Below the pieces are notes generated by a model that searched no databases, was not told the DNA's origin, and saw nothing but the letters and a program-made list of their open reading frames with translations. Shown here in pieces: positions 1 to 8,638 of a stretch of DNA of 44,774 nucleotides. The stretch's first letter is position 1; each line of letters starts with the position of its first letter. The DNA comes from a bacterium (GTDB lineage: Bacteria > Vulcanimicrobiota > Xenobia > Xenobiales > JADMJV01), in assembly GCA_018780265.1 (NCBI GenBank), contig JADMJV010000012.1, positions 262,869-307,642 of the forward strand, read 5' to 3'. The position numbers and the translations under genes are program-made.

Positions 1-651
1 AATAAACCCCCCGCAGGCCCCCACCGATCCGCAGCCGCCTCCCTGAACATAGCGACCCTTATTGGTGGTAGCCTCACCATAGGCTTCCAGCCAGCGCGTG
101 CCGGCCGAAACGCTCAGGGCCGGGACACCCTGCACTGAGGCCGGCGCCCGTTGAGGAATGAATCGATCGTGAGATTCAACAGCGCGCATCCCGTGCGTCC
201 ACACCAGCAGAGAATCGGGTCCACAGGACCTTCCCAGATAGTCATGGCCGGTGCCTTTCACCACAATCCGCAGCCGATGCTGGCGGGCAAAGTCAACCGC
301 CGCAGCCACATCCTGCGCCGACTCGGCTGCCACCGCATAGGCACTGGGCGTCGACTCCCAGGCCCTCAGCCAGCCCCGGCTCTGAGTGCCCCCGGGTTGG
401 TCTTCCAGAAAGAAAGGGTTGCGGGCATTCTCGGCCGTGGCCGCAACGGGGCTCGGTTCCATCAGACGTCCCTGCACCCGTGCCTTGAGTTGCTGCCAAT
501 CCGTCTCCGTGGGCCAGTCCGGGTCGCCGCGTCGCGGATGCCGCTGAATGGCCGCGGGCTGGGCGGCCAATCGCAGGCCTGGCAGAAACAAGGCCAGACC
601 CATGGCGCTGATTGTTTGGAGAATCTGACGACGAGTAGGTTCGTGAAACAT
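1..651 (-). CDS. FAD-binding (PCMH/BBE-type) oxidoreductase, 3' end cut by window edge
   Basis: The reading frame is open from an ATG at 651 to the window edge, giving 217 N-terminal residues; the C-terminal part lies outside. The N-terminus has a twin-arginine-like stretch (TRRQIL) followed by a hydrophobic segment, so Tat export is likely. Residues around 100-150 match the flavin-binding start of the PCMH/berberine-bridge family: VVKGTGHDYLGRS, then SLLVWTHGM, and later QGGGCGSVGACGG. In this family the His of the GTGH motif and a later Cys can hold FAD covalently. The family oxidises alcohols, sugars or amines; the substrate cannot be told here. There is no clear Shine-Dalgarno before the ATG. 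The gene is divergent from the operon starting at 778, with about 126 bases between them. I am confident of the family and unsure of the exact start. Confidence 0.82.
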   Translation of the reverse strand, partial: MFHEPTRRQILQTISAMGLALFLPGLRLAAQPAAIQRHPRRGDPDWPTETDWQQLKARVQGRLMEPSPVAATAENARNPFFLEDQPGGTQSRGWLRAWESTPSAYAVAAESAQDVAAAVDFARQHRLRIVVKGTGHDYLGRSCGPDSLLVWTHGMRAVESHDRFIPQRAPASVQGVPALSVSAGTRWLEAYGEATTNKGRYVQGGGCGSVGACGGFI

Positions 652-716
652 GCCCGTGCAACTTCGACTGGCGATCTGGCCGTTCCCGGCAATGTGTTAA
701 AGAAAGAGTAAAGTTG

Positions 717-745
717 TTTACAATTTGGCAAAGAGCGCATACACT
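717..745 (+). promoter_or_regulatory. sigma70-type promoter for the 778-3488 operon
   Basis: TTTACA (717-722) and TACACT (740-745) are separated by exactly 17 bases. An A/T-rich stretch lies just upstream. A Shine-Dalgarno GGAGG (768-772) and a TTG start (778) follow. Read by eye only. Confidence 0.5.
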
Positions 746-777
746 CAGTCAGCAACTTTTTGCTTCGGGAGGTACCT

Positions 778-1239
778 TTGGCTAGCAGTAATATGGGCAT
801 CAACCCTCAATCGTTCGGTATTCAGCGGACCGCGCAACCGAGCCACACAAGCAAGACTCAAGAAACCACTCCGGTTTTCTCTGACGGATTCCAGGCCAGT
901 GAAGGGACGGGCGTTCAGCCCAATGCCGTGCCGCAGCCGGGACAACCAGCCGTGACCCTGCAGGCCACGCCGTCGCAGATGGCCACTCAGGGTTTTCAGC
1001 AAACCCTGGCAACTCTGGCCGCTTCCGGCGTGCCCGTACAGATCGTATTGGTGGCCGAGCAGACGCTGTCCCCCAATGCTGACCTGAGTGCCCTCAAACA
1101 AAATGACGCCCGTCAGGATCGGGACATCTCCAACCTGGGAGGCCAGGTCAGCTACCTGGCCGATCAGGTAAAGACCTATACAAAGCCGCCGGCTCCGCAG
1201 CCTGCCCCCCACCGTACCCCCTCCTACGGTAGCGACTAA
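778..1239 (+). CDS. small Pro/Gln-rich protein of unknown function
   Basis: This is a 153-residue protein that I do not recognise. I chose the TTG start at 778 because GGAGG lies 5 bases upstream; an in-frame ATG at 793 is the alternative. Residues 1-70 are low-complexity and rich in Ser, Thr, Gln and Pro. A more ordered part follows (about 70-125) with short hydrophobic strands (VPVQIVLVAEQTL) and a helix-like stretch (DISNLGGQVSYLADQV). The tail is Pro-rich. There is no signal peptide and no transmembrane segment. It is first in a likely three-gene operon; the next gene starts 2 bases after its stop. The N-terminus contains INPQSFG, which resembles short Ser-Phe motifs near the N-termini of other proteins in this window. 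Confidence 0.65.
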   Translation: MASSNMGINPQSFGIQRTAQPSHTSKTQETTPVFSDGFQASEGTGVQPNAVPQPGQPAVTLQATPSQMATQGFQQTLATLAASGVPVQIVLVAEQTLSPNADLSALKQNDARQDRDISNLGGQVSYLADQVKTYTKPPAPQPAPHRTPSYGSD

Positions 1240-1241
1240 CA

Positions 1242-2558
1242 TTGGATCTGATCGGACCGGCAGATCGGGTCTACCTGCAAAGGTTAAGGGAACACCCGGC
1301 CTCCCCAAAATTCAATTGGACCTGGACGGACCAACTCACCCCTGAGGGGCTTGAGTTGGTCCGTTGCTTTAAGGACCAACTGGCGCTGCATCCCCCTCGT
1401 TGGAAGTGGGGCTGTGCGCCGGACTGGGTGCCTTTCTTCGCCCAGCAATGCCTGTCGAGAGTGAGTTTCTATCGGGACTACGGCGTAAGTGACTGGTCTC
1501 CCCAATTGACCACGATGAACAGGGGCGATTTGCAGGCCGGACCGGAGCGCTTCATTCCCGATGGCACCGACTGCAGCGAGATGGTCTACCACGAGACCTC
1601 GGGAACCACCGGCACAAAGGTAAAGATCCTCAATCACCCGGTAGCCGGAGAATGCTATCTGCCTCTGCTGGCATCGGCACTGGCCCGAGTGGGAGTGTCT
1701 TTTACCTTGGGAGGCGAGCAGGTTGCCCTGATGCTGGTGTTTCACCACACCACCACGCTGACCTATCCGCAAATCTGTCCCGTGCTGGGGGGCGCCGCCT
1801 TTGTGCGCCTCAATCTGCACCCGGGCCATTGGGCTCAACCTCAGGATCGGGAAGCTTTTCTCAATTTTTGCGCCCCCCAAATCTATACCGGCACACCCCT
1901 GTCTCTGACCGAACTGGCTAAATTGCCTCTCCAGCATCGCCCCAAAGCGCTGGTCACCACCTCGATGGCCCTGCTACCTGCCACTCGAGCCTTTCTTCAG
2001 GACCACTTCCAATGTCCGCTCATCGACCTCTACTCGCTGGCCGAATGCCGCTGCGTGGCCGCGCGCTCCCACAATGGAGACCTGGACCTGCTGGCTCACG
2101 ATGTTTTTGTGGAGATTCTCGACTCCAACCACCAATTGTGTCAGCCGGGAGAACGCGGAGAGATTGTGTTGACAGGCGGACGCAACCCCTTTTTCCCCCT
2201 GCTCCGATACCGAACCGGTGATTTTGCCTCCATGGTCTGGCCGGAGCCCGATGTGCCCAAACTCACAGCCATCGAAGGCCGGGCTCCGGTCACCTTTGCC
2301 ACGCCCGACGGCAGCCAACGCAACTGCATCGAAGTCACCCGGGCCCTGGCCGACCTCCCCTTGACCCAGTTCTCGCTCCATCAGTCCAACCACGGAGACC
2401 TGGAGTTTCGCTTTCGGGGCCTTCCCTCACTGACCGCCCCTATTCAGCAACGCCTCGACAGCCTCTTTCAGGGGCAACTACCGATCAAGGTTGAGTGGGT
2501 GGAAGAAAGTCTGGGACCCAAATGGATCGTCTACACCAGTGACTATTCCCCCAAATAA
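1242..2558 (+). CDS. PaaK/CapK-family AMP-forming adenylating enzyme
   Basis: This 438-residue protein has the marks of the phenylacetate-CoA ligase branch of the adenylate-forming superfamily. The ATP-binding loop TSGTTGTKVKI is at about residues 110-120, and a YRTGDF motif near residue 325 binds the ribose of AMP. Such enzymes activate a carboxylic acid with ATP; CoA is the usual acceptor, but some members have other roles such as coenzyme F390 synthesis or polysaccharide tailoring. The C-terminal domain looks short and the usual late Lys motif is not obvious, so the second half-reaction is uncertain. The start is TTG, 2 bases after the previous stop, with no clear Shine-Dalgarno, so translational coupling is likely. 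Substrate unknown. Confidence 0.75.
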   Translation: MDLIGPADRVYLQRLREHPASPKFNWTWTDQLTPEGLELVRCFKDQLALHPPRWKWGCAPDWVPFFAQQCLSRVSFYRDYGVSDWSPQLTTMNRGDLQAGPERFIPDGTDCSEMVYHETSGTTGTKVKILNHPVAGECYLPLLASALARVGVSFTLGGEQVALMLVFHHTTTLTYPQICPVLGGAAFVRLNLHPGHWAQPQDREAFLNFCAPQIYTGTPLSLTELAKLPLQHRPKALVTTSMALLPATRAFLQDHFQCPLIDLYSLAECRCVAARSHNGDLDLLAHDVFVEILDSNHQLCQPGERGEIVLTGGRNPFFPLLRYRTGDFASMVWPEPDVPKLTAIEGRAPVTFATPDGSQRNCIEVTRALADLPLTQFSLHQSNHGDLEFRFRGLPSLTAPIQQRLDSLFQGQLPIKVEWVEESLGPKWIVYTSDYSPK

Positions 2559-2591
2559 GGATCGCCGGGCCGTCGTAGGGAAGAGTCTCCA

Positions 2592-3488
2592 GTGCCCAGG
2601 TCGCCCAGAACAGCCCTCCAGATACTTATCGTCCACTGCGAGGATGCCCATACGATCTCTCAGGTGGCCCATGCTGGCGGCCACGAAGTTCACACTGCGG
2701 CGGACTATCAGGACGGCATTGCCCAACTGGGGCGCCAACGTTGCCACCTGCTCATCGCCCCCCTGCACCAAGATCTGGACGCCCTGAGCGCTGCCGCCCG
2801 GCGTTTCGGGGTGCCGCTGTGGCTGGTGGGCGAGGCCCAGGATTTTACCAACAGGGAAGCGGAAGTCTCGGCTGCCGACGACTTCTTACAGACGCCCGTG
2901 GTAGAGGTGGTCTTTCGCCACCGCCTGGTTCACTTTTTGCGAAGTCGCGAGTATCAAAAACGACAGACCCAGCTCGAAAATGCCCTGCGCGAGAACGCCG
3001 CCCTCGACCCCCTGACTCACCTGCCCAATCGCCACTTTGCCCTGCAAAATCTGCAACTGCAATGGCAGCGTTATCGAAGAAAAGTGGTGCCCTTCTGCTG
3101 CATCCTGTGCGACCTGGACCATTTCAAGAAATGCAATGAGGCCTATGGACAAAGGTTCGGCGACAGCCTGCTGCGCAGCGTGGCCAGCCTGCTCAAAGAA
3201 AAGGTGCGAGGTTCTGACCTGGTGTGCCGCTACGATGGCCAGGAGTTCTTTATTCTCTGTTCGGATACCGAGTTGGCGGGCGCTCTTCAGTTGGCCGAGC
3301 GGTTGCGCACCCGGCTGGCCAGTCTGGACCTGCAGCGCGGGGCCCAGACCTCCGCTTGCTTTGCGGTGGTCCAAAGCGACGCTCGCTTTCGCTCGCCGGA
3401 CCAACTTTTACGGGCCGCTGAAGAGCTACTCGAGCGGGCAAAACTCAATGGACCCAACCAGTTGGCCGTGATGGAGCCGCTGAGCTAA
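2592..3488 (+). CDS. pseudo-receiver plus GGDEF-domain protein (degenerate signature)
   Basis: This 298-residue protein has two domains. Residues 10-115 look like a response-regulator receiver, but the phosphoacceptor Asp strand reads HLLIAPL and the conserved Lys position reads FLQTP, so it is a pseudo-receiver. Residues 130-295 are a GGDEF domain: DPLTHLPNRHFA, DLDHFKKCNEAYG and the signature region RYDGQEFFIL. The consensus GG(D/E)EF is thus DGQEF, which may lower or abolish diguanylate cyclase activity. The metal-binding Asp of DLDHFK is kept. The start is GTG, 33 bases after the previous stop, with a weak AGGGAAGAG upstream. It is the last gene of the 778 operon and its stop overlaps that of scoB on the other strand. 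Confidence 0.8.
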   Translation: MPRSPRTALQILIVHCEDAHTISQVAHAGGHEVHTAADYQDGIAQLGRQRCHLLIAPLHQDLDALSAAARRFGVPLWLVGEAQDFTNREAEVSAADDFLQTPVVEVVFRHRLVHFLRSREYQKRQTQLENALRENAALDPLTHLPNRHFALQNLQLQWQRYRRKVVPFCCILCDLDHFKKCNEAYGQRFGDSLLRSVASLLKEKVRGSDLVCRYDGQEFFILCSDTELAGALQLAERLRTRLASLDLQRGAQTSACFAVVQSDARFRSPDQLLRAAEELLERAKLNGPNQLAVMEPLS

Positions 3489-4114
3489 AAGCGCAGCACC
3501 CCGTGAGTCTTTGAGATGGCTTCCTGCTGAGTGACCCCCTCGGCCAATTCCACGCACAAGAAATGGTCGCCCTTGCAGTCAAACACACCCAGTTCGGTGA
3601 TCACCCGCTGCACGCAGCCGAGTGCCGTGGCCGGCAGCCGCAACTGAGAGGTCAGCTTGGATTCGCCATCCTTGGAGCAGTGAGTCTGCAAGACCAGGGT
3701 TTTGCGGGCTCCATTGGCCAGGTCCATAGCGCCCCCCATACCCGTGACCATCTTGCCGGGCACCATCCAGTTGGCCAGGTCGCCCCCCTGAGAAACTTCC
3801 AGTCCCCCCAAAATGGCCACATCTACGTGGCCGCCTCGAATCATGGCAAAAGACAGCGAGGAGTCAAAGGTGCTGGCTCCCGCCACCATGGTCACCGTCT
3901 GTTTACCGGCATTGATGATCTGTGGGTCCAGTTCATCCTCGTAGGGGAAAGGGCCCATCCCCAGCAGTCCATTCTCGGAATGAAACATCACCGAGATCCC
4001 CTCGGGCACATAATTGGCCACCTCGGTGGGCAGGCCGATACCCAGGTTGACAATATCTCCGTCCTTCAGTTCGGCGCTGGCGCGCCGGGCAATGTCCGCT
4101 TTGCTCCAACTCAT
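3485..4114 (-). CDS. scoB: 3-oxoacid CoA-transferase subunit B
   Basis: This 209-residue protein matches the beta subunit of succinyl-CoA:3-ketoacid (or acetoacetate) CoA-transferase. The catalytic Glu sits in the SENGLLGMGP motif, and VNLGIGLP and GGHVDVAILGG are typical of the family. With subunit A it moves CoA between an acyl-CoA and a 3-oxoacid such as acetoacetate in the cytoplasm. Its ATG overlaps the stop of scoA by one base (TGATG), the usual mark of coupled subunits. Length is normal. The TAG stop overlaps the stop of the convergent GGDEF gene within CTAA at 3485-3488. Confidence 0.93.
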   Translation of the reverse strand: MSWSKADIARRASAELKDGDIVNLGIGLPTEVANYVPEGISVMFHSENGLLGMGPFPYEDELDPQIINAGKQTVTMVAGASTFDSSLSFAMIRGGHVDVAILGGLEVSQGGDLANWMVPGKMVTGMGGAMDLANGARKTLVLQTHCSKDGESKLTSQLRLPATALGCVQRVITELGVFDCKGDHFLCVELAEGVTQQEAISKTHGVLRF

Positions 4115-4818
4115 CAGGCTTCTCCTCGGCTACGCACGGTGCGATGTTCAATAGGGTTGTCGTGGCTGGCCTGAAAGATGTGCTGCACAAACATGCCGGG
4201 AAGGTGAATATCGTCCGGGTCCAGCTGACCTACTTCCACCAGTTTGTCCACCTCCACTACGGTGACCCGAGCGGCTGTGGCCATGAGCGGATTGAAGTTG
4301 CGCGAAGTGCGATAAAACCGCAAATTGCCAAAAGTGTCACCGATGTGGGCGCGCACGATGGCGTAGTCGGCTTTGAGCGGCTTTTCAAAAAGATACTTGC
4401 GCCCTTCGATCTCGCGCACTTCCTTGCCCTCAGCCACGGCCGTACCCACTCCGGTGGGCGTAAAAAATCCGCCCAAACCGGCGCCGCCGGCCCGAATCCG
4501 TTCGGCCAGCGTACCCTGCGGATTTAACTCCACCTGCACTTCACCGGCCAGATATTGCTGGGCGAGATCGGGATTGCCCCCGATAAAGCTACAGATCACC
4601 TTGCTCACCTGGCGGTTTTGCAGCAACGCCGCCAAACCCCGCCCCTGATTGCCGCAGTTGTTGCTGACAATGGTCAGGTCGCGCAGACCACTCTGGGCAA
4701 TATGTTGAATGCAGCGTTCCGGGTTGCCGCACAGGCCAAAACCGCCCGACATCACCATCATCCCGCTTTGCAGACCTTTCAAGGCTTCGGCCGCGTCGGC
4801 CACCACTTTGCTCTTCAT
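4114..4818 (-). CDS. scoA: 3-oxoacid CoA-transferase subunit A
   Basis: This 234-residue protein is the alpha partner of scoB. The family motif MSGGFGLCGNPE is at about residues 23-34, followed by TIVSNNCG and the GGFFTPTGVGT segment. The gene lies directly upstream of scoB in the same direction, and their stop and start overlap by one base. The promoter should lie within 4819-4946, the gap shared with a divergent gene. The enzyme would let the cell use or make acetoacetate and may work with the amino-acid catabolic genes at 5773-9921, although those are on the other strand. Confidence 0.93.
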   Translation of the reverse strand: MKSKVVADAAEALKGLQSGMMVMSGGFGLCGNPERCIQHIAQSGLRDLTIVSNNCGNQGRGLAALLQNRQVSKVICSFIGGNPDLAQQYLAGEVQVELNPQGTLAERIRAGGAGLGGFFTPTGVGTAVAEGKEVREIEGRKYLFEKPLKADYAIVRAHIGDTFGNLRFYRTSRNFNPLMATAARVTVVEVDKLVEVGQLDPDDIHLPGMFVQHIFQASHDNPIEHRTVRSRGEA

Positions 4819-4934
4819 CAGGACACCTCAGGGCCAAAGATGCTCTACCCAAGCCGCACACTCCTCCCGCCAAAATCAGGCCGAAGTGCAAATCTAGACA
4901 CAAATCCGCAATGACTCCAGGTTTTTCCATGGGC

Positions 4935-4940
4935 TAGGCT
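4935..4940 (+). promoter_or_regulatory. possible -10 element for a leaderless start at 4947
   Basis: TAGGCT ends 6 bases before the ATG at 4947 and no Shine-Dalgarno is present. The -35 region is weak (TGACTC with a 17-base spacer). The geometry equals that of the two toxin-antitoxin promoters in this window. Tentative. Confidence 0.3.
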
Positions 4941-4946
4941 CAAGCC

Positions 4947-5699
4947 ATGCTCGCCAACACGCTCGCCCCCAAACCGCAGCCCAAGCCCTGGTCGGCCATT
5001 CAACACGCGGCCACTGACCTGGGTCCCAGCTCGGACGGGCGCATCCACGTAGACGGTGTGCGTTGGGATATCCCCAACAACCCGGACGGCAGCACCGTGG
5101 AAGATGGAGTCTTTCGCGACGCCTACATCAACCCGGATGGCATTCAGGACGTCTTTCTGGCCATCAAGCCCTTTACCGACAAACCCGGCGGCTATCCCGG
5201 GCACGCCCAACTGCACTTCGAATTCAAGCCTGATTCGCCGGTGGTCGACAGTCTGGGCAACCAGGACCACGGCCTGGTCCTCTCGGTGGAAGTCCACTTC
5301 AAGCAGGGCGAAAGTTACGACCCGGTCGGCCAAAATCAGCCCACCTTATATCAGTTGGGGACCTGGACCGACTCCATCGAAAAAGCCACCGTCCATCACC
5401 ACTATCCGCTCCATCTCTACAAGCTCAATTTAAATCAGGACCAGAAAGTGTCTCTGCTCAAAGAGCGCATTTCGGCGGCCACTCAGGACCACACTCAAGA
5501 CATCTACCACCCCACCCAAAATTCATGCATCTCCACCCTGATCGACGGGGTCAACAAAGTGGTCCCCAACTCCCAGCAGATCCCGGCCAACGACCCCAAT
5601 CGGGCCATCCCCGTATGGTGTCCCAAGACCTTCAAAAAGTATCGACTGCTGGCCCAACAAAACCCCGACATCATTCCCGCCCAGCCCAAGTCCAACTAG
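4947..5699 (+). CDS. unknown protein, perhaps DUF4105-like
   Basis: This 250-residue protein has no signal peptide or membrane segment. The N-terminus is rich in Pro and Lys (LAPKPQPKPW). The middle has beta-strand-like text ending with HLYKLNLNQ. The segment HPTQNSCISTLIDGVN near residue 190 resembles the Asn-Cys motif of DUF4105 (LapG-like Cys protease relatives), and the following long helix fits, but this is a weak resemblance. The start has no Shine-Dalgarno and may be leaderless. It is a single gene between the scoAB promoter region and the dehydrogenase gene, and it may be transcribed into the latter (73-base gap). Confidence 0.6.
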   Translation: MLANTLAPKPQPKPWSAIQHAATDLGPSSDGRIHVDGVRWDIPNNPDGSTVEDGVFRDAYINPDGIQDVFLAIKPFTDKPGGYPGHAQLHFEFKPDSPVVDSLGNQDHGLVLSVEVHFKQGESYDPVGQNQPTLYQLGTWTDSIEKATVHHHYPLHLYKLNLNQDQKVSLLKERISAATQDHTQDIYHPTQNSCISTLIDGVNKVVPNSQQIPANDPNRAIPVWCPKTFKKYRLLAQQNPDIIPAQPKSN

Positions 5700-5772
5700 G
5701 CCTCCTTCAGTCTGCGGTTTGGCTCCCGCCAGCCAGGGTAAATTGCCAAGCCACGAATTCTTGGAGGCGACC

Positions 5773-7335
5773 ATGTTGAAGTTCAAAGTCACCTATGCCA
5801 GCCTGACGGCCGACAATCAGGAGCTGCACGCCCAGTTAGACAAGGCCTTCGCCGAGGTAAAGGCCAAACTGGGAACCACCTTTCCTTTCTATGTGGGCGG
5901 AAAGGCGCGCCTGTCCGAGCAGACCAGCTCCAGCTTCAACCCCGCCCACTCGGCCACGTTGCTGGCCAAAGTCAGCAACGCCACCCCGGCCGACGTCAAC
6001 GAGGCCGTGGCTGCGGCCCGCAAAGCCTACCCCAAGTGGCGGGCCACCCCCTGGCAAGAACGGGCCCGGCTGTTAGAGCGGGCCGCCGAAATCATCCGCG
6101 AGCGCTCCTACGAACTGACCGCCTGGTTGGTATTGGAGAATGGCAAAAACCGGGTCGAGGCCCTGGGCGAAATCGAAGAGACGGCTGACCTCTACGACTA
6201 CTACGCCCAGCAGATGCGCGCCAACGACGGTTTTATTCGCGACATGGCCAGGCTTTCGCCCAACGACACCAACACCAGCGTGCTACGTCCCTATGGCGTC
6301 TGGGCCGTGGTGGCCCCCTTCAACTTCCCGTATGCCTTGCTGGGAGCCCCCATGGCCGCGGCGCTGGTCACCGGCAATACGGTGGTGGGCAAACCGGCCT
6401 CGGACACGCCCATCTCGGGCGCTCTGGTGGCCGAAATCTTCCACCAGGCCGGCTTCCCCGATGGCACCGTCAATCTGGTGGTAGGTCCGGGCCGCAGCGT
6501 GGGCCAGACCCTGATCGACCACCCTGACGTCGACGGAGTCACCTTCACCGGCTCCTACGAAATCGGCTTTCACCAGCTGTTCAAGAACTTCTCCAAGAAA
6601 TACCCCAAGCCGTGCATTGCCGAGATGGGCGGCAAAAACCCCGCCGTGATCTCTCAGCACGCCGACCTCGAGAAGGCCGCTCAGGGGGTCTTCCGCTCGG
6701 CCTTTGGTATGGGCGGCCAGAAATGCTCCGCCTGCTCGCGAGTTTTTGTGCACGAAAGCGTGGCCGACAAATTTGTCCAGCGCCTCAAGGAGCTGGCCGA
6801 AGCTGCCGTCATCGGCGACCCCTCCGACAAGCAGGTCTTTTTGGGCCCTGTAGGCGTCAAATCGGGCTACGAGGACTATCAACGCTACGTGGACCTGGCT
6901 CGCAAAGATGGCAAGATCGAAAGCGGCGGCCAGGTCTGCGGCGGCGATCTGAGCGGCGGCTACTTCGTCAAGCCCACCATCGTCACCGGACTGCCCTCGG
7001 ATCACGAGTTAATGCGCCAAGAAATGTTCCTGCCCATCGTCTGCGTGGAAAAGTTCTCCACCCTGCACGAAGGCCTGAACAAAGCCAACAACACCGACCT
7101 GGGCCTGACGGCCGGCTTCTTCAGCGAGAAGGAGAGCGAGGTCGAAGAGTTCCTCGACCGCATCGAGGCCGGTGTGGTCTACGTCAATCGTCCGGCCGGA
7201 GCCACCACGGGTGCCTGGCCGGGTGTGCAACCCTTTGGCGGCTGGAAAGGGTCCGGCTCCAGCGGCAAAAACATCGGCGGTCTCTATACCGTGCAATGCT
7301 ATATGCGCGAGCAGAGCCGCACCGTCACCCGTTAA
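5773..7335 (+). CDS. rocA: L-glutamate gamma-semialdehyde (1-pyrroline-5-carboxylate) dehydrogenase
   Basis: This 520-residue aldehyde dehydrogenase closely follows the stand-alone P5C dehydrogenases: VAPFNFPYAL, GNTVVGKPAS, VTFTGSYEIG, the Glu of AEMGGKN and the catalytic Cys in GGQKCSACSR. It oxidises glutamate semialdehyde to glutamate with NAD+, the last step of proline, ornithine or arginine breakdown. I chose ATG 5773 because TTGGAGGCG sits just upstream; the frame extends further 5' without a better start. There is no attached proline dehydrogenase domain (PutA type) and no proline dehydrogenase gene in the window. An aminotransferase gene starts 19 bases after the stop, so the two are probably co-transcribed. 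Confidence 0.9.
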   Translation: MLKFKVTYASLTADNQELHAQLDKAFAEVKAKLGTTFPFYVGGKARLSEQTSSSFNPAHSATLLAKVSNATPADVNEAVAAARKAYPKWRATPWQERARLLERAAEIIRERSYELTAWLVLENGKNRVEALGEIEETADLYDYYAQQMRANDGFIRDMARLSPNDTNTSVLRPYGVWAVVAPFNFPYALLGAPMAAALVTGNTVVGKPASDTPISGALVAEIFHQAGFPDGTVNLVVGPGRSVGQTLIDHPDVDGVTFTGSYEIGFHQLFKNFSKKYPKPCIAEMGGKNPAVISQHADLEKAAQGVFRSAFGMGGQKCSACSRVFVHESVADKFVQRLKELAEAAVIGDPSDKQVFLGPVGVKSGYEDYQRYVDLARKDGKIESGGQVCGGDLSGGYFVKPTIVTGLPSDHELMRQEMFLPIVCVEKFSTLHEGLNKANNTDLGLTAGFFSEKESEVEEFLDRIEAGVVYVNRPAGATTGAWPGVQPFGGWKGSGSSGKNIGGLYTVQCYMREQSRTVTR

Positions 7336-7354
7336 TTTGTAAGGAGTCTGAGTC

Positions 7355-8638
7355 ATGCCCGAAGTTACCGATCTTTCCACCCATCCCGTTCTGTTGAAGA
7401 CGGCCCTACCCGGGCCACTGGCTCAGGCCGAAATCGCCCGCCAAAAGCCCCATATGTCGCCCTCTTTGATTCACTGCTATCCGCTCATGGTCAAGCGAGC
7501 GGCTGGCTGCATGGTCGAAGACATCGACGGCAACGTCCTGCTCGACGTGCAGGCGGGCGTGGCCACCTGCTCCACCGGCCACTGCCATCCCGCTGTGGCC
7601 GAGGCCGTCAGCCGCCAGATGCACACGCTGGTGCACATCTGCGGAACCGACTTCTTCTATCCGGGCTACGGCGAACTGTGCGAGCGGCTGGACCGACTGG
7701 CTCCCCCCAATCCGGGCGGTTGGCAGACCTTTCTCACCAATTCGGGCACCGAAGCGGTCGAGGCGGCCATCAAGCTCTCTCGCTACCACACCGGTCGTTC
7801 CCAGCTGATCGCCTTCCGGGGCGGTTTCCACGGTCGCTCGCTGGGGTCGCTCTCGCTCACGGCCAGCAAACCCAAATACCGCAAGGGCTTTGGGCCGCTC
7901 ACGCCGGGCACTCACCACGTCGATTTCGGCGACTGGGAGAGCATCGAAAAGGTTCTCTTCCACACCACCGTGCCCGCCAACGAAGTGGCCGCCATCGTGG
8001 TGGAGCCCATTCAGGGCGAAGGTGGCTACATCATCCCGCAGGCTTCCTTCCTCCAGAATCTGCGCCGCATTTGCGACGAGAACGGCATTATGCTGGTTTT
8101 CGACGAGGTTCAGTCGGGCATGGGCCGCACCGGCAAAATGTTTGCTCTGGAGCACTTTGGAGTCACCCCTGACATCATCCTGGCGGCTAAAGGCATCGCC
8201 TCGGGCATGCCGTTAGGGGCCATGATCGCGCGCAAAGAGATTATGACCTGGCCGGGCGGTTCCCACGGCTCGACCTGTGGTGGCAACCCCGTCTGCATTG
8301 CGGCCGCGCTGGCCACCCTCGATCTGATCGAAGGCGGCATGATGCAAAACGCTGCCGTGGTGGGCGCCGACTTCAAGCAGATGCTCAGCGATGGCCTCAC
8401 CGGCAACCCCGGCGTGCACGAAGTGCGCGGCGTGGGGCTGATGATCGGGGTGGAGTTCACCGCCCCTCAAATCGCCCACGACGTGGCCAACCTGTGCTAC
8501 GAGCGCGGACTGCTGGTGCTGGAGTGTGGCACCAAGGCCATTCGCATGTCGCCGCCCCTCATGATCACCCGCGAGCAGTGCATTGTAGCCAGCAGCATCT
8601 TTACTCAAGCCGTGCGGGACGTCGTCAACAAGCAATGA
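7355..8638 (+). CDS. class III aminotransferase, GABA/ornithine-type
   Basis: This 427-residue PLP enzyme of the 4-aminobutyrate/acetylornithine aminotransferase family shows LTNSGTEAVEAAIKLSR, FHGRSLGSLSLT, EPIQGEGGYI, FDEVQSGMGRTG and the PLP-binding Lys in LAAKGIASGMP. It moves an omega-amino group to 2-oxoglutarate or pyruvate, making a semialdehyde. A clear AAGGAGT lies before the ATG. Position directly after the semialdehyde dehydrogenase suggests that it supplies that enzyme's substrate, for example ornithine to glutamate semialdehyde. GabT-like use of GABA is equally possible from sequence. Its stop overlaps the next start (ATGA). Confidence 0.87.
   Translation: MPEVTDLSTHPVLLKTALPGPLAQAEIARQKPHMSPSLIHCYPLMVKRAAGCMVEDIDGNVLLDVQAGVATCSTGHCHPAVAEAVSRQMHTLVHICGTDFFYPGYGELCERLDRLAPPNPGGWQTFLTNSGTEAVEAAIKLSRYHTGRSQLIAFRGGFHGRSLGSLSLTASKPKYRKGFGPLTPGTHHVDFGDWESIEKVLFHTTVPANEVAAIVVEPIQGEGGYIIPQASFLQNLRRICDENGIMLVFDEVQSGMGRTGKMFALEHFGVTPDIILAAKGIASGMPLGAMIARKEIMTWPGGSHGSTCGGNPVCIAAALATLDLIEGGMMQNAAVVGADFKQMLSDGLTGNPGVHEVRGVGLMIGVEFTAPQIAHDVANLCYERGLLVLECGTKAIRMSPPLMITREQCIVASSIFTQAVRDVVNKQ

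Noticed and set aside
4935..4940. Reading the whole 4819-4946 gap as an attachment site or riboswitch
   Set aside because: No repeats or conserved RNA structure seen; it only looks like a divergent promoter region.
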